Positions 10,800 through 23,880 are shown, counted from the first letter of the stretch. The stretch is DNA of 64,000 nt from Okapia johnstoni (GCA_024291935.2 CM044320.1:55060001-55124000); one strand, 5' to 3'. Numbers and translations are program-made. The notes: a model not told the origin generated them from the sequence alone.

Positions 10800-11235
10800 G
10801 AGACCTAAAGAATAGCTATTACTAGTCCCATTTTGACGGAGAAGGCAATGGCACCCCACTCCAGTCCTCTTGCCTGGAAAACCCCATGGATGGAGGAGCC
10901 TGGCAGGCTGCAGTCCATGGGGTCGCTAAGAGTCGGACGCAACTGAGCGACTTCACTTTCACTTTTCACTTTAATGTATTGGAGAAGGAAATGGCAACCC
11001 ACTCCAGTGTTCTTGCCTGGAGAATCCCAGGGACGGGAGAGCCTGGTGGGCTGCCCTCTATGGGTTCGCACGGAGTCGGACACGACTGAAGCGACTTAGC
11101 AGCAGCAGCAGTCCCATTTTGAAGATGAGGAAACTAAGACTCAGAAATTTAAGATTTTCTTTGACTCAGATAACCCCTCTGATAGGTACCAGGATTGGGA
11201 ATCAGACTCAAGTCTCTGACCTCAAGGCCCTCTCC
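10800..11235 (+). repeat. MIR SINE, split by a BOV-A2 insertion
   Basis: MIR-like text ('ctattactagtcccattttga' then 'agatgaggaaactaagactc') is interrupted at 10,836. The remainder resumes at 11,123. Confidence 0.65.
10824..11122 (+). mobile_element. BOV-A2 SINE with 13-bp target-site duplication
   Basis: Element 10,837-11,109 contains two Bov-A monomers and an (AGC)n tail. AGTCCCATTTTGA flanks it at 10,824-10,836 and 11,110-11,122. It inserted into the MIR. Confidence 0.93.
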
Positions 11236-12610
11236 ACCGTGCAGCCCTTACCAAAATTAACCATTGAATTATCCCAGGAAATGACCTCTTTCCTCAAGGA
11301 AGATTTGTGTGGGGTCAGTATGATACGATACTAAGAGTTGGTTAGAGGCTTACTGTATCACAGAAATGTCACTAGCTTTCCTTTTTGTTTTTGGATTAAA
11401 ATAAGCGTAAAGGGTAACTGTGGGAAAAGAAATAGCAAAACCGTACACTGGTATGTTCTGTGGAAAGGCAATTCTCCTTTGGCTTGGTTAAGGTTGGAAT
11501 GTTACTTAGTTTGAAACCAAGTAGAGTGACCTTTCTTTTGGTTTGTTTGTTTTTCTCTGCTGTAGTCATTCCTTAACTGCCTTATCCCGTCTCCTATAGG
11601 TAGGACTCTAATTCAGGGATTCCAGTATAGCCTGGCTGCCTTATTAATGGCTTTGCCCATTACTTCTTTTTTTTTATTACTATTTTTAATTGGAGGATAA
11701 TTGCTTTACAGTGTTGCCTATTGATTCTTCAAGAAAGTTCTGGGTCTTAATCCTTAGTGTAAACTTGAGCCAGCACTGATTTTTCCAAATGTAGTAGGCT
11801 AATCTTATCCTTATTTCACAGGAATGTTATTTCTCTGAAGCTTTTTGAGCTGTCAAGAAAAAGATGACATGTTTCAGGGCATTTCTAAGCATTACCCAGA
11901 AGGTATTTGCTTCTTTTTATATTCTAGCCCCTGGTCTTTTGAATTAGCTTTAATTATAACCAGTAATAAGTTCCTCACTCTCTTTCTCCCCAGTTCTCTC
12001 AGATAGTGGGAACTGGTTGGGCAGTGAAAAAAATCTACCAGTAGAAGGGGAGGTTCTTTTCATAGAGACTTTGGACTCTGCATAGAGTTCTTTGACTTTT
12101 CGACTGATTCTTCCACTATGATATAGCTACTTTTGCATGAGGATGACCGGTGACTTGAGATGCCTACAGCATTTAAGAAGATACAAGTTTGTCATCCTAG
12201 GTGGTTAGAGTTTGGCAGTGTCAAGTTCTTTTTCTGTTTCTGATTGGAAAAGGTCCTATCTAGTTAAATTTTTGCATAAGTACTCGCCAACTGTGACATG
12301 GCCAGCTAGATCTGACTTCACAAGTGAAGGAAATCTCTTTCAGGTATCTCTAATAATAGATTTTTAGGTCAGTCCCTGGTTGTGCTAAAGTTTTGTGGTA
12401 TATGGAGGAGGATTTTGAGTTTTTAAAATCAGAAAAGCTATATCTTCTGTGGTACAAAATTAGAAACTTGATGCTTATGTTTGGAGGATGTTTATTTGTT
12501 ATGATTTAAAGACCCATTGGTTCTACTCTTAGACTGTAGTTAGAATCTCAGTCCAAGTGAAAGATTATTTCATGTAAGTTATTTTTTCATTAGTGTTTGT
12601 TCTGCTAACA
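11236..12610. other. Intergenic, no gene seen
   Basis: AT-rich intergenic DNA. The segment near 11,665-11,725 (TTGGAGGATAATTGCTTTAC) is a short L1 3'-end scrap. I recognise nothing else. Confidence 0.6.
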
Positions 12611-12616
12611 TTGCTT

Positions 12617-13187
12617 TCAGTTCAGTTCAGTCGCTCAGTTGTGTCTGACTCTTTGTGACCCCATGGACTGCAGCACGCCAGGCTTCCCTATCCATCACCA
12701 ACTCCTGGAGCTTACTCAAACTCATGTCCATCCAGTCGGTGATGCCATCCAACCATCCTCTGTCATCCCCTTCTCCTCCTGCCTTCAGTCTTTCCCAGCA
12801 TCAGGGTCTTTTCCAATGAGTCAGTTCTTTGCATCAGGTGACCAAAGTATTGGAGTTTCAGCTTCCACATCAGTCCTTCCAATGAATATTCAGGACTGAT
12901 TTCCTTTAGGATTGACTGGTTTCCTTTAGGATTGACTGGTTTGATCTCCTTGCAGTCCAAGGGACTCTCAGGAGTCTTCTCCAACACCACAGTTCAAAAG
13001 CATCAGTTCTTTGGCACTCAGTTTTCTATATAGTCCAACTCTCACATGCATACATGACTACTGGAAGAACTATAGCTTTGACTGGATGGACCTTTGTTGG
13101 CAAAGTAATGTCTCTGCTTTTTTATATGCTGTCTAGGTTGGTCATAGCCTTTCTTCCAAGGAGCAAACATATTTTAATTTCATGGCT
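12617..13187 (-). mobile_element. BovB (RTE) LINE, 3' end
   Basis: Starts at the TTCAGTTCAGTTCAGTCGCT tail and reads back through the ORF2 C-terminus to '...ttaatttcatggctgc'. A 20-bp internal tandem duplication lies at about 12,900-12,940. The reading frame is broken. Confidence 0.9.
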
Positions 13188-13329
13188 GCTAATGTTGCTA
13201 TTGGTGCACATTCCTTCCTGACTTAGTTTCTCCATTTGTAAAAAATAATATTGTCTTTTACTGGATAAAATACAAGTACTGGGAACTCTGACATATTCAT
13301 GGAATGAATTGAAAATGATTATGTATCTT

Positions 13330-14200
13330 TTTTACTATACATCTTGGAGAACCTTCCAAATCAGTATAAACTGTGCTTTCTTTTATGGCTATGTAGTATT
13401 CCATGTCTAGATGTTTCATTATTATTTTGAAAGTCCCTTATTGGTGAATTTTTGTATTATTTTCCCTTTTATATTATTATTAGAAGGACTTCATTTCCTG
13501 GTTTGTTTGGGACAGTCTCATCTATGCCAATTGTCCCAGTTTAAATATTAACAGTGCCCTCTTTTTCTTAAAGGGTCCTGATTTGGACAAAACAATATGT
13601 TTTATGGTTACCTTAGCTATTACAATGCTGCAGTGAATAAGAATGTATACCTTTTTATTTTGCAGGTTTGCAAATATAACTGAGTTAAATCCTAGAGTAG
13701 AATTGCTGAGTCAAAAGGTATATACATTGCAATTTTGATAGATGTTGCCCTGTTGCCTTCCATATTGGTAATATCATTTTCCAGTCTCACCAGTAATCAG
13801 GAGAGTACTTGTTTTCCCACTTTTACCTCAGTTCATTATCACTTTTTAAAAAATGTTTCTTTCCAGTTGGTGTAAAATGGTATCTCAGTGTTGTTTTTAT
13901 TTTACTTTTTAAAAATTACAAATGAGGTTGAGCATCTTTTTATGTGTTTAAGAGCATTTTTGTGTTTCCTTTTTTATGAATTATGTGTTTTTCCATGTTT
14001 TTGTTGATTATTAGAGTTTTGGTGTTTAGCCTTTTGTGAAATGAGTTCCATACATCCCTCTACCTCCCAAATCATTTGACTTTTGGTTTTCCACTTGTAG
14101 TTTGCCATTTGGGAATTTTTAATCTTTATGTAGTCAGATTTCTTCATCTGTATCTTCTACTCAATGACTATCATTATTCAGCAAAAAATATGTAATCTTT
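13330..14200 (-). repeat. Old L1-type LINE fragment
   Basis: Diverged text such as 'tttatggctatgtagtattcc', 'ttgctgagtcaaaaggtatat' and 'cagttggtgtaaaatggtat' matches the reverse complement of L1 3' regions. The subfamily was not determined. Confidence 0.6.
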
Positions 14201-14225
14201 GATTTCCTCATCCTTCAGATCCTAT

Positions 14226-14357
14226 GTGTGTGTGTCTGTGTTAGTCACTTAGTAGTGTCAGACTCTTTGTGACCTCGTGGACTGTAGCCCGGCAGGCTCC
14301 TCTGTCTATGAAATTCTCCAGGCAAGAATATTGGAGTGGGTTGCCATTTCCTTCTCC
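14226..14357 (-). mobile_element. Bov-tA monomer fragment
   Basis: Runs from GTTAGTCACTTAGTAGTGTC to GTTGCCATTTCCTTCTCC and directly abuts the next BOV-A2. Confidence 0.8.
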
Positions 14358-14634
14358 ATGCTGCTGCTGCTGCTAAGTCACTTCAGTCGTGTCTGACTCT
14401 GTGCGACCCCATAGACGGCAGCCCACCAGGCTCCACCGTCCCTGGGACTCTCCAGGCAAGAACACTGGATTCGGTTGCCATTTCCTTCTCCAATGCATGA
14501 AAGTGAAAAGTGCAAGTGAAGTTGCTCAGTCATGTCCAACTCTTAGCGACCCCATGGACTGCAGCCTACCAGACTCCTCCATCCATGGGATTTTCCAGGC
14601 AAGAGTACTGGAGTGGGTTGCCATTGCCTTCTCT
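14358..14634 (-). mobile_element. BOV-A2 SINE
   Basis: (CTG)n-CTAAGTCACTTCAGTCG start, two monomers, ending CCATTGCCTTCTC. Confidence 0.88.
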
Positions 14635-14690
14635 GTATATATACCACTAAGTTTACAGTAATATCTTATGTAGTAATAGACAACTAAAGA

Positions 14691-14899
14691 GGCTTCCGTG
14701 GTGGCTCAGATGATAAAGAATCTGCCTGCAATGCAGGAGACCTGGGTTGGGGTCCTGAGTTGGGAAAATCCCCTGGAGAAGGGAATGGCTAGCCACTACA
14801 GTATTCTTGCTTGGAGAATTCTATGGACAGAAGAGCCTGGCGGGCTACAGTCCATGGGGTCACAAAGAGTCGGACACGACTGAGCGAGTAACACAACAC
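14691..14899 (+). mobile_element. Bov-tA SINE
   Basis: GGCTTCCGTGGTGGCTCAGA head through GACACGACTGAGCGAGTAAC. Confidence 0.9.
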
Positions 14900-15167
14900 A
14901 TAGTGTTAAATGGAGGGAAACAGAATAAAAAAGATGGAGGCTCTCCCCAAAGTAACATAATCTTAACATAATTCCAATCAAAATCTCAACAGGGTTTTGC
15001 ACAGAATTTTCATGAATCCTAAAATCTTAGTAGAAAACAAAAGAGAGAAGCCAAGATAATTCTGAAAAAGTGAAGAAGGGTCTGGACTTCTCCACAGGAT
15101 ATCAAAACTTTTATAAAGCTATATGGTAATGATGTGATTAACTTTTAAAGAAAACTGCAGTAAAACT

Positions 15168-15978
15168 TCGCATCAGGTGGCCGAAGGATTGGAGTTTCAG
15201 CTTCAACATCACTCCCTCCAATGAACACCCAGGACTGATCTCCTTTAGGATGGACTGGTTGGATCTCCTTGCAGTCCAAGGAACTCTCAAGAGTCTTCTC
15301 CAGCACCACAGTTCAAAAGCATCAATTCTTCGGCACCCGGCTTTCTTTATAGTCCAACTCTCACATCCACACATGACTACTGGAAAAACCATAGCTTTGA
15401 CTGGATGGACCTTTGTTGGCAAAGTAATGTCTCTGCTTTTTAATGCTGTCTAGGTTGGTCATAGCCTTTCTTCCAAGGAGCAAGCATCTTGTAATTTCAC
15501 GGCTGCAGTCACCATCTGCAGTGATTTTGGAGCCCCCCAAAATAAAGTCTGTCACTCTTTCCACTGTTTCCCCTTCTATTTGCCATGAAGTGATGGGACC
15601 AGAAGCCATGATCTTAGTTTTCTGAATGTTGAGTTTTAAGCCAACTTTTTCACTCTCTTCTTTCATTTTAATCAAGAGGCTCTTTAGTTGTTCTTCACTG
15701 TCTTCCATAAGGATAGTGTCATCTTCATATCTGAGGTTATTGATATTTCTCCTGGTAATCTTGATTCCAGCTTGTGCTTCATCTAGCCCGGCATTTGCAT
15801 GATGTACTTTGCATATAAGTTAAGTAAGCAGGGTGACAATATACAGCCTTGACGTACTCCTTTTCCTATTTGGAACCAGTCTGTTGTTCCATGTCCAGTT
15901 CTAACTGTTGCTTCCTGACCTGCATGCAGATGTCTCAGGAGGCAGGTCAGGTGATCTGGTATTCCCATCTCTTGAAAT
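15168..15978 (-). mobile_element. BovB LINE (host copy), 3' segment, truncated at its 3' end
   Basis: Reads on the minus strand from ...EMGIPDHLTCLLRHLHAGQE through [13 protein letters not shown] to ...LKLQSFGHLMR with frameshifts. The normal (ACTGA)n tail is missing: it stops at 15,168. Its 5' continuation is at 18,610-18,787 because another BovB is inserted between. Confidence 0.85.
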
Positions 15979-18609
15979 GGAGTAGCCATCATGGTCAACA
16001 AAAGAGTCTGAAATGCAGTACTTGGATGCAATCTCAAAAACAACAGCATGGTCTCTGTTCATTTCCAAGGCAAACCATTCAATATCACAGTAATCCAAGT
16101 CGATGCCCCAACAAGTAATGCTGAAGAAGCTGAAGGTGAATGGTTCTATGAAGACCTACAAGACTTTCTAGAACTAACACCCCCCAAAAATGCCCTTTTC
16201 ATTATAGGGGACTGGAATGCAAAGGTAGGAAGTCAAGAAATACCTGGAATAACAGGCAAATTTGGCCGTGGAATACAGAATGAAGGAGGGCAAAGGCTAA
16301 CAGTTTTGCCAAGAGAGCACACTGGGTCATAGCAAACACCCTCTTCCAACAACACAAGAGAAGACTCTACACATGGACATCACCAGATGATCAATACCGA
16401 AATCAGATTGATTATATTCTTTGTAGCCAGAGATGGAGAAGTTCTAAACAGTCAACAAAAACAAGACCGGGAGTTGACTGTGGCACAGACCATGAACTTA
16501 TTGCCAAATTCAGACTTAAATTGAAGAAAATAAGGAAAACCACTAGACCATTAAGATATGACCTAAGTCAAATCCCTTACGATTATACAGTAGAAGTGAG
16601 AAATAGATTCAAGGGATTAGATCTGATAGAGTGCCTGAAGAACTATGGACGGAGGTTTGTGACATTTTTCAGGAGACAGGGATCAAGACCATCCCCAAGA
16701 AAAAGAAATGCAAAAAGGCAAAATGGTTGTCTGAGAAGGCCTTACAAATAGCTGTGAAAAGAAGAGAAATGAAGGACAAAGGAGAAAAGGAAAGATATAC
16801 CCATTTGAATGCAGAATTCCAAAGGTTAGCAAGGAGAGATAAGAAAGCCTGCTCAATGATCAATGCAAAGAAGTAGAGGAAAACAATAGAATGAGAAAGT
16901 CTAGAAATCTCTTCAAGAAAATTAGAGATACCAAGGGAACATTTCATGCAAAGATGGGCTCAATAAAGGGCAGAAATGGTATGGACCTAACAGAAGCAGA
17001 AGATATTAAGAAGAGGTGGCAAGAATACACAGAAGAACTATACAAAAAAGATCTTCATGACCCAGATAATCATGATGGTGTGATCACCAATCTAGAGCCA
17101 GACATCCTGGAATGCGAAGTCAAGTGGGCCTTAGGAAGCATCACTACGAACAAAGCCAGTGGAGGTGATGGAATTCCAGTTGAGCTATTTCAAATCCTAA
17201 AAGATGATGCTGGGAAAGTGCTACACTCAATATGCCAGCAAATTTGGAAAACTCAGCAGTGGCCACAGGGCTGGAAAAGGTCAGTTTTCATTCCATCCCA
17301 AAGAAAGGCAAAGCCAAATAATGCTCAAACTACCACACAATTGCACTCATCTCACACACTAGTAAAGTAATGCTCAAAATTCTCCAAGCCAGGCTTCAAC
17401 AGTATGTGAACCGTGAACTTCCAGATGTTCAAGCTGGTTTTAGAAAAGGCAGAGGAACCAGAGATCAAATTGCCAACATCTGTTGGATCATCGAAAAAGC
17501 AAGAGAATTCCAGAAAAACATCTACTTCTGCTTTATTGACTATGCCAAAGCCTTTGACTGTGTGGATCACAACAAACTGTGGAAAATTCTCAAAGAGATG
17601 GGAATACCAGACCACCTGACCTGCCTCCTGAGACATCGGTATGCAGGTCAGGAAGCAATAGTTAGAACCGGACATGGAACAACAGAGTGGCTCCAAATCG
17701 GGAAAGGAGTACGTCAAGGCTGTATATTGTCACCCTGTTTATTTAACTTATATGCAGAGTACATCATGTGAAATGCCTGGCTGGATGAAGCACAAGCTGG
17801 AATCAAGATTGCCGGGAACGATATCAATAACCTCAGATATGCAGATGACACCATCCTTATGGAAGACAGTGAAGAAGAACTAAAGAGCCTCTTGATGAAA
17901 GTGAAAGAAGAGAGTGAAAAAATTGGCTTAAAACTCAACATTCAGAAAACTAAGATCATGGCATCCGGTCCCATCACTTCATGGCCAATAGATGGGGAAA
18001 CAGTGGAAAGAGTGACAGACTTTATTTTGGGGGGCTCCAAAATCACTGCAGATGGTGACTGCAGCCATGAAATTAAAAGATGCTTGCTCCTTGGAAAAAA
18101 GGCTATGACCAACCTAGACAGCATATTAAAAAGCAGGATATTACTTTGCCAACAAAGGTCCATCCAGTCAAAGCTATGGTTTTTCCAGTAGTCATGTGTG
18201 GATATGAGAGTTGGACTAACGAAAGCCGAGTGCCGAAGAATTGATGCTTTTGAACTGTGGTGCTGGAGAAGACTCTTGAGAGTCCCTTGGACTGCAAGGA
18301 GATCAAACCAGTCCATCCTAAAGAAAATCAGTCCTGAATAGTCATTGGAAGGACTGATGCTGAAGCTGAAACTCCAATACTTTGGCCACCTGATGGGAAG
18401 AACCGACTCATTTGAAAATACCCTGATGCTGGGAAAGATTGAAAGCAGGAGAAGGGGACGATAGACGATGAAATGGTTGGATGGCATCACCAACTCGATG
18501 GCCATGAGTTTGAATAAGCTCTGGGAGTTGGCGATGGTTGGGAGGCCTGGGGTGCTGCAGTCCATGGGGTCGCGAAGAGGCAGACATGACTGAGCAACTG
18601 AACTGAAAT
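15979..18609 (+). mobile_element. BovB LINE, 2.6 kb, inserted into an opposite-strand BovB
   Basis: Begins within the endonuclease domain (protein FIIGDWNAKVGSQE near 16,200). It continues through RT motifs ([17 protein letters not shown] near 17,535; [20 protein letters not shown] near 17,700; YADD-equivalent 'gatatgcagatgacacc' near 17,838) to the C-terminus and a GAACTGAACTGAAAT tail. Several stops and frameshifts make it non-functional. It is 5'-truncated. Confidence 0.92.
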
Positions 18610-18787
18610 GAAGAATTTTCCACAGTTTGTTGTGATCCACACAGTAAAAGGCTTTGGTGTAGTCAATAAAGGAAAAGTATGTTTTTATGGAGCTCTGTTG
18701 CTTTTTCGATGATCCAGTGGATGTTGACAATTTGATCTCTGGTTCCTCTGCCTTTTCTAAATCCAGCTTGAACATCTGGAAGTTCAT
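18610..18787 (-). mobile_element. BovB LINE (host copy), 5' segment
   Basis: On the minus strand it encodes the RT stretch ending '[10 protein letters not shown]', exactly upstream of the EMGIPDH sequence at about 15,975. The two pieces are therefore one element split by insertion. Confidence 0.87.
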
Positions 18788-18819
18788 GGGGATTTTCCGT
18801 TATTCAATTAATATGTCAT

Positions 18820-18975
18820 ATTACATTACTTCGGAGAAAGCACTGGCGACCCACTCCAGTACTCTTGCCTGGAAAATCCCATGGACGGAGGAGCCTGGTA
18901 GGCTGCAGTCCATGGGGTCGCTAAGAGTCGGACACGACTGAAATGACTTAGCAGCAGCAGCAGCATTACATTGCT
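18820..18975 (+). mobile_element. BOV-A monomer SINE
   Basis: Runs from GGAGAAAGCACTGGCGACCC to GACTTAGCAGCAGCAGCAGC. It is flanked by similar ATTACATT-CTT duplications with one mismatch. Confidence 0.85.
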
Positions 18976-19260
18976 TGATTTTTGGATATTTAACCAACCT
19001 TGGGTTCCTGGAACTAACTGCAGTTGGTCATGGTGTTTAAACCTTTTTTGATATGTTTCTGAATTCAGTTTGCTAATATTTCATTGAAGTTTTTTATATC
19101 TACATTCATAAGGAATGTTTGTATATAGTTTTTTTTCTTATAATCCCAATCAGTTTTTAATTTAATGATTTTTAGTACCCTTTGATAATCATTGCCCAGG
19201 CCAACTGTTTCACTAGGGTTTGTTCTATCATTCCTTATTTATTATTTTGAATTCTTGTAT
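18976..19260 (-). repeat. L1 ORF2-derived fragment
   Basis: 'ccttgggttcctggaactaac ... gtttgctaatatttcattgaag ... attcataaggaatgtt' is the reverse complement of L1 ORF2 text. Confidence 0.6.
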
Positions 19261-19616
19261 AAATAAGGACTTTGCTTCATCAACTATTTAGTCATTCAGG
19301 GATTCAGTTCATATAGAAGAGGTGGGCTGTATATTTGATTTGTTTCTCTTTACTTGCCAATTTATAGAATAATAAGTTGGTTCCATAATATCAAAGGTGA
19401 TCAGTTAGAGTTTTAAAAATTACTGTGAATTTGAACAACTAAGATATGTTTACATTCTTTGCAATTTTTATTCTTTCTGATACTCAAATATCCCATCTCT
19501 GGATAGTGGGAGTCCCCTCAAGTTGACTCTTGAATCCTTTGACACAACCCCAGTAGTTCTTTTTTTTTTTGATGGTTGACAGATCTTAACAGTAAAAAAA
19601 AAACTTCACACTTGTG

Positions 19617-19740
19617 GATTTCCCTGGTGGTCCAGTGTTTTAGACCCTTTCCAGTGCAAGGAACGTGGGTTTGATCCCTGGTTGGGAAAGTTCTGCATAC
19701 CCTCAGGGTGTGGCCCAAAATTAATTAATAAATTCAAAAC
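19617..19740 (+). mobile_element. CHR-type SINE
   Basis: TTTCCCTGGTGGTCCAGTG, then GGTTTGATCCCTGGTTGGG and an A-rich tail with AACAACAAC. Confidence 0.85.
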
Positions 19741-21690
19741 AACAACAACAGCAAGAGCTTCACACTGTTTATGATAGGAGAGTAAGTGTTTCTTTAATGA
19801 ATAATTAAGTGAAAATTACCTGGGACCTTACAGGATTTTTAATGCATACTAGGTTTGATGTATATCTTAGATAGGACTAGCTTGCCAATCATTAGAGTAT
19901 GACTGAAAGTTAGAAACAGTAATTTATAGAAGATTCACGTAATAGATTTCCTAAACGTTAATTCTCCTGAAATAAAATCAGGAAGTAAAATTTCTATTAT
20001 ACTTAGTTTTAGATATGGTTCATAACACATGTCAATTTTATGATTTTGATGTTGCCTTTTCAAAGATGTGAAATACTTGGAATACTGGCCCCAAATAGCT
20101 GAGATGCATATGAAAGAAATTACTTCAGCAAGCCCAGACTCCTATATCTTCCCTAAAATAAAAAAGCAGTAAATTCCTTAACTTGAGATACCTAGTTTTT
20201 CTTAATTAACAATAATCTTTTGATATTCAGACTACTCGCCCCTTATTGCAAACTTCTGTATAACCCTGACTCCTTCCTCCACCTCCTCTGAGCAGTTCTG
20301 TCAGTCACTTGAAATGGCTGTCTCTTGGGCTTGAAGTCCTAAAAACTCCCTCCGAATAAAACACTACTCAATTTTTAAGTTGACAAAGTGTAAAAGTATA
20401 TGTCCTTTTGCTTAATAGTGCAAAAGGAGATATGCTATTTTGCATTTTCACACACAATATATGATAGCCTTTTTACCACACTCTAACAGTCTGTTGTCAA
20501 GCTTTTGGATTTTTGCCAGTCTGGTGGGTGAGAAGTGGTATCTCTAAGTAGGTTTGATTTTATGCTCAACAACACATTTTAATAAGTTAATGACAGTCTG
20601 CATTAACATATAAAGAAAGAAATTTTCTATTAGACATCTAAAATTTAATGAGTTGGCTCTGATCCTCAACCTGCAGGTTATTTAGTTAGATTTGTGGTAA
20701 GAAGTAAGATAGATTTGTTAAAACAACTATTATGTTAATAAAATATTCAATTAAAAAAAGATGGATCTATTATCCTCAACATGGCAGAGTAAATAATCAA
20801 CTATGGTCTCATACTTGGAAAATGTTTCATAATCAACAAAGTACTTTTACAGTTATTATAATTTAACGGTCATGATTATTCCTGAGAAATAGGACAGGTG
20901 CTATGCTCATTTTGTAGAAGGGAAAACTGATTGAGATTTTCCAGTTTAACACAGTAAATGATATAGCTGGGTTTAAATTTCAAATTTCTGATCTACCTAT
21001 ATAGAAATTCTGTGCTTTCTCTTCCTGGTATTTGCTAAAGAAGGCACTACCTATATTACCAGGAGGTGGCAGTGTTCTCTTAATGTTCATTCAGATTCAC
21101 TTTCACACTGGAGATATTTAAAAGAAATTGAAAATTGTATTCTTCCAGCTGGTATTCTTGAGCATAAGTTATGTTTAGGTGTTAAAGATAAAAAGATGAA
21201 TAAAGTTGGTGTCTGCTTCCTAGAAAGTCACCATGTAGGTACAAGAGTTGGGGCAGTAAGTAGAATTAAAAGCCTACAAAATATAAAATGCTATGGGAAT
21301 ACAAATTTATAGTGGGTTTTTTGGGTGATGTCTTTTATGTGATGATGGGGGTGTAGTTTTATGTAGTACACAGATGAGAGACATAGGTAAATTCTAGCTT
21401 TCTGATCTCCTAATGACAAAAAAAAAAAAACAAACAACCCATAAAAGGAAAATCATGCATTGTAAAGGTAAAGGAAAAAGCTCCTACATGTCCTAATGTG
21501 CCATTCCATCACTGTCAACACTATATTCAGTATTTTTAATATCTTTTCAGATGTAAATTTAGTGTTGAAGTTTATTCCATTTGTTCATTAACTAAATTTT
21601 TTTTTTAAGTGGTGTGTGTGTTTTCATGTGTGTATCTAAAATGTGTGTGTTGAAATGGTTTCTCATCCTGATTTAGGGTGCTTTTATTTT
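19741..21690. other. Intergenic, AT-rich, no gene seen
   Basis: No exon-like ORF. A probable MIR fragment lies at about 20,850-20,985 ('ctcattttgtagaagggaaaac'). Confidence 0.5.
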
Positions 21691-21695
21691 TTCAA

Positions 21696-21998
21696 GTTAG
21701 TTATTTATTTTTGGCTGTGCTGAGTCTTCATTGCTTCACGAGAGACCTTTCTCTAGTTGCTGTGGGCAAGGTTACTCTAGTTGAGTATGAGGGCTTCTCT
21801 TGTTGAAGAGCATGGGTTCCAGGGCGAGCAGCCTTTAGTAACTGCGGCTCTTGAGCTCTAGAGCACAGTCTCAGGAGTTGTGGTGCACTGGCTTAATTGT
21901 TACATGGCAGGTTGGATCTTCGCGGACCAGGGATTGAACCTGTGTTCTCTGCATTGGCAGGTGGTTTCTTAACCACTGGACCCACCAGGAAAGTCCCA
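21696..21998 (-). mobile_element. CHR-type SINE
   Basis: Reads TTTTTGGCTGTGCTGAGTC ... ACCAGGGATTGAACCTGTG ... AACCACTGGACCCACCAGG, the reverse complement of the CHR head at its right end. Confidence 0.87.
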
Positions 21999-23880
21999 GG
22001 GTGTTTTTTTACTGCTGCTTCTGTCTAAAGGAGCATGTTTCTGTAAGCCTTGCTTTTTCTCCTGTAGACTGCCAGAGGACAGTAGAGCAGCCAACACGGA
22101 AACCTAGCATTTGTGCATGACTAAAGAGAGTATTGATTTTATAGCATCTGGGCATTTGACATCCACGAAGTAGGAATTAGGGTTCCACTCCAAACGGAGT
22201 TTCCTTTCTCCTCTTTTCTTCTAGAAAGGGATGAAGGAGATCCTTTTCAAGAAGCAAGCTCTCATGGGGAGGTTGTCACTGCTGACAAATATTTTTAAAT
22301 GTTAATTTAGCCAGATACTGTTAAATACTGGGGATATAATAGGGTATACAAAATAGTCACAGTCCCTGTCTTCATCAAGTCTGTGATTCTGGCAAAACCT
22401 GCTAGTGACTAGTAACCTCATAAATAATGTATATTGATGTTTTAGAAGCCACTTCTTATATTCAAATCTTGTGTTTCATCTGAGAGTCTCAGGTTATGGT
22501 ATAAATTATCCCTGAGAGGAAAGCAGAATTCAAGCAAATTACCCTCTAAATATATAATGAATCAAACCTCAGGTAGAATCTTGAATATTTAATTAGCAGC
22601 ACTTACCAACAACTGTAGTTTTCTATAAATCTTCTTGTTTGCATTGTAGGTTTATCCCTAGAAATATCCTCCATTGTACAGTTTAGGAACAGACTGAAAT
22701 ATTAGATATCTCTGCTACTTGAGATAAAGAGTTGATTTGAGGAAAACAGTTGAACTTTCACCTCTGGAATCTTAGGATTATTCCTTTATTATTTATGCCC
22801 CTAAATATATATTTATCATAATTTTAAATTTTACAATCAAATCACACTGATACGGGAACAATGCTGAATTAAGACAGAAAGTCTGGATTCTGGTGTCAAA
22901 TATTATTTGACTCCCATGACCTTACGGAAGTGAGTTTACCTCTCTGGGTTTTTTGTGTTTTTTTTTCTTTCTATCTGAAAATGAGACAGGACAAAGGAAA
23001 GGAGCTATCCAATTCACCAGTATTCTGACTCATTATCATCCTCACTGCCTCACACTTTTTGCAATGTTGGATTTAATCACATGATATTACCAGTATTTGA
23101 CTATTTGAAAAGATTCTATGTTTAACCTACATAACCATCCATTTCATTTGGTTCATTCTAATTGTTGAATTCAGTTGTGGGCTTTTATTGTGATTATCTG
23201 AGTTATTTATTTTAGGGATAGCTGAAGCTAAACAAAATTAATGTCTCAAATGTGAAGGAAACATGCATTTGGAGACTATAATATTACCTATCAATGCAGT
23301 CCATTCTGGGTATGCATAGAATCCAGTCTAGTCTTTTCTTTCTACATTATGCTGATTTTCTGGTCCATGGATGCTAGATGATTTGATTGCTGTATTTCTT
23401 TAGTGTCTGGCAAAGGAAAAGTTAGTTGAAAGTTTTGTTAGGGTTTTCTCTGTAATAAGTTTTGGCCAGAAGTATCTTATTATGGAAGAGGAGAATATAC
23501 TGTTAGCACTGATATCCAGAGTATGAGTTAAATAATTCTTCAGAGTTTCCTGTCTTTTCCCTCTCTTTTCTATGAGTTAAGTCAAGGAGTTGAAAGGGCA
23601 AACTTGCTCAATTTCTAGTTTTAGACCAGTTTTGTCATTTTGTCATTCCATCCTACATCTGAAGGGGACTGGGCTAAGTTTTTCTAGTTGTTTAATGCAG
23701 ATCCTTAAATATTCCTGCTTGAGTAAGCTGATGTGTTAAACTTTTTTTTTTTTTCTTCACTTCTTGAGGCATTATTTCATCTCTTTACCATTAAATAAAT
23801 TTAACTTTTGGGTCTTTTATCATTACTTAGACTTTTGGATGCAGAACTTAATCAGTGAGAGGAAAGATAACCCACAGAGG
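21999..23880. other. Intergenic, no gene seen
   Basis: AT-rich DNA with short diverged interspersed fragments, such as 'ataatagggtatacaaaatagtcacagtccc' near 22,336. No supported gene. Confidence 0.5.

Noticed and set aside
16048..18191. Long plus-strand ORFs with reverse transcriptase similarity as host genes
   Set aside because: They are frames of a decayed BovB LINE with stops, truncation and the BovB 3' tail.
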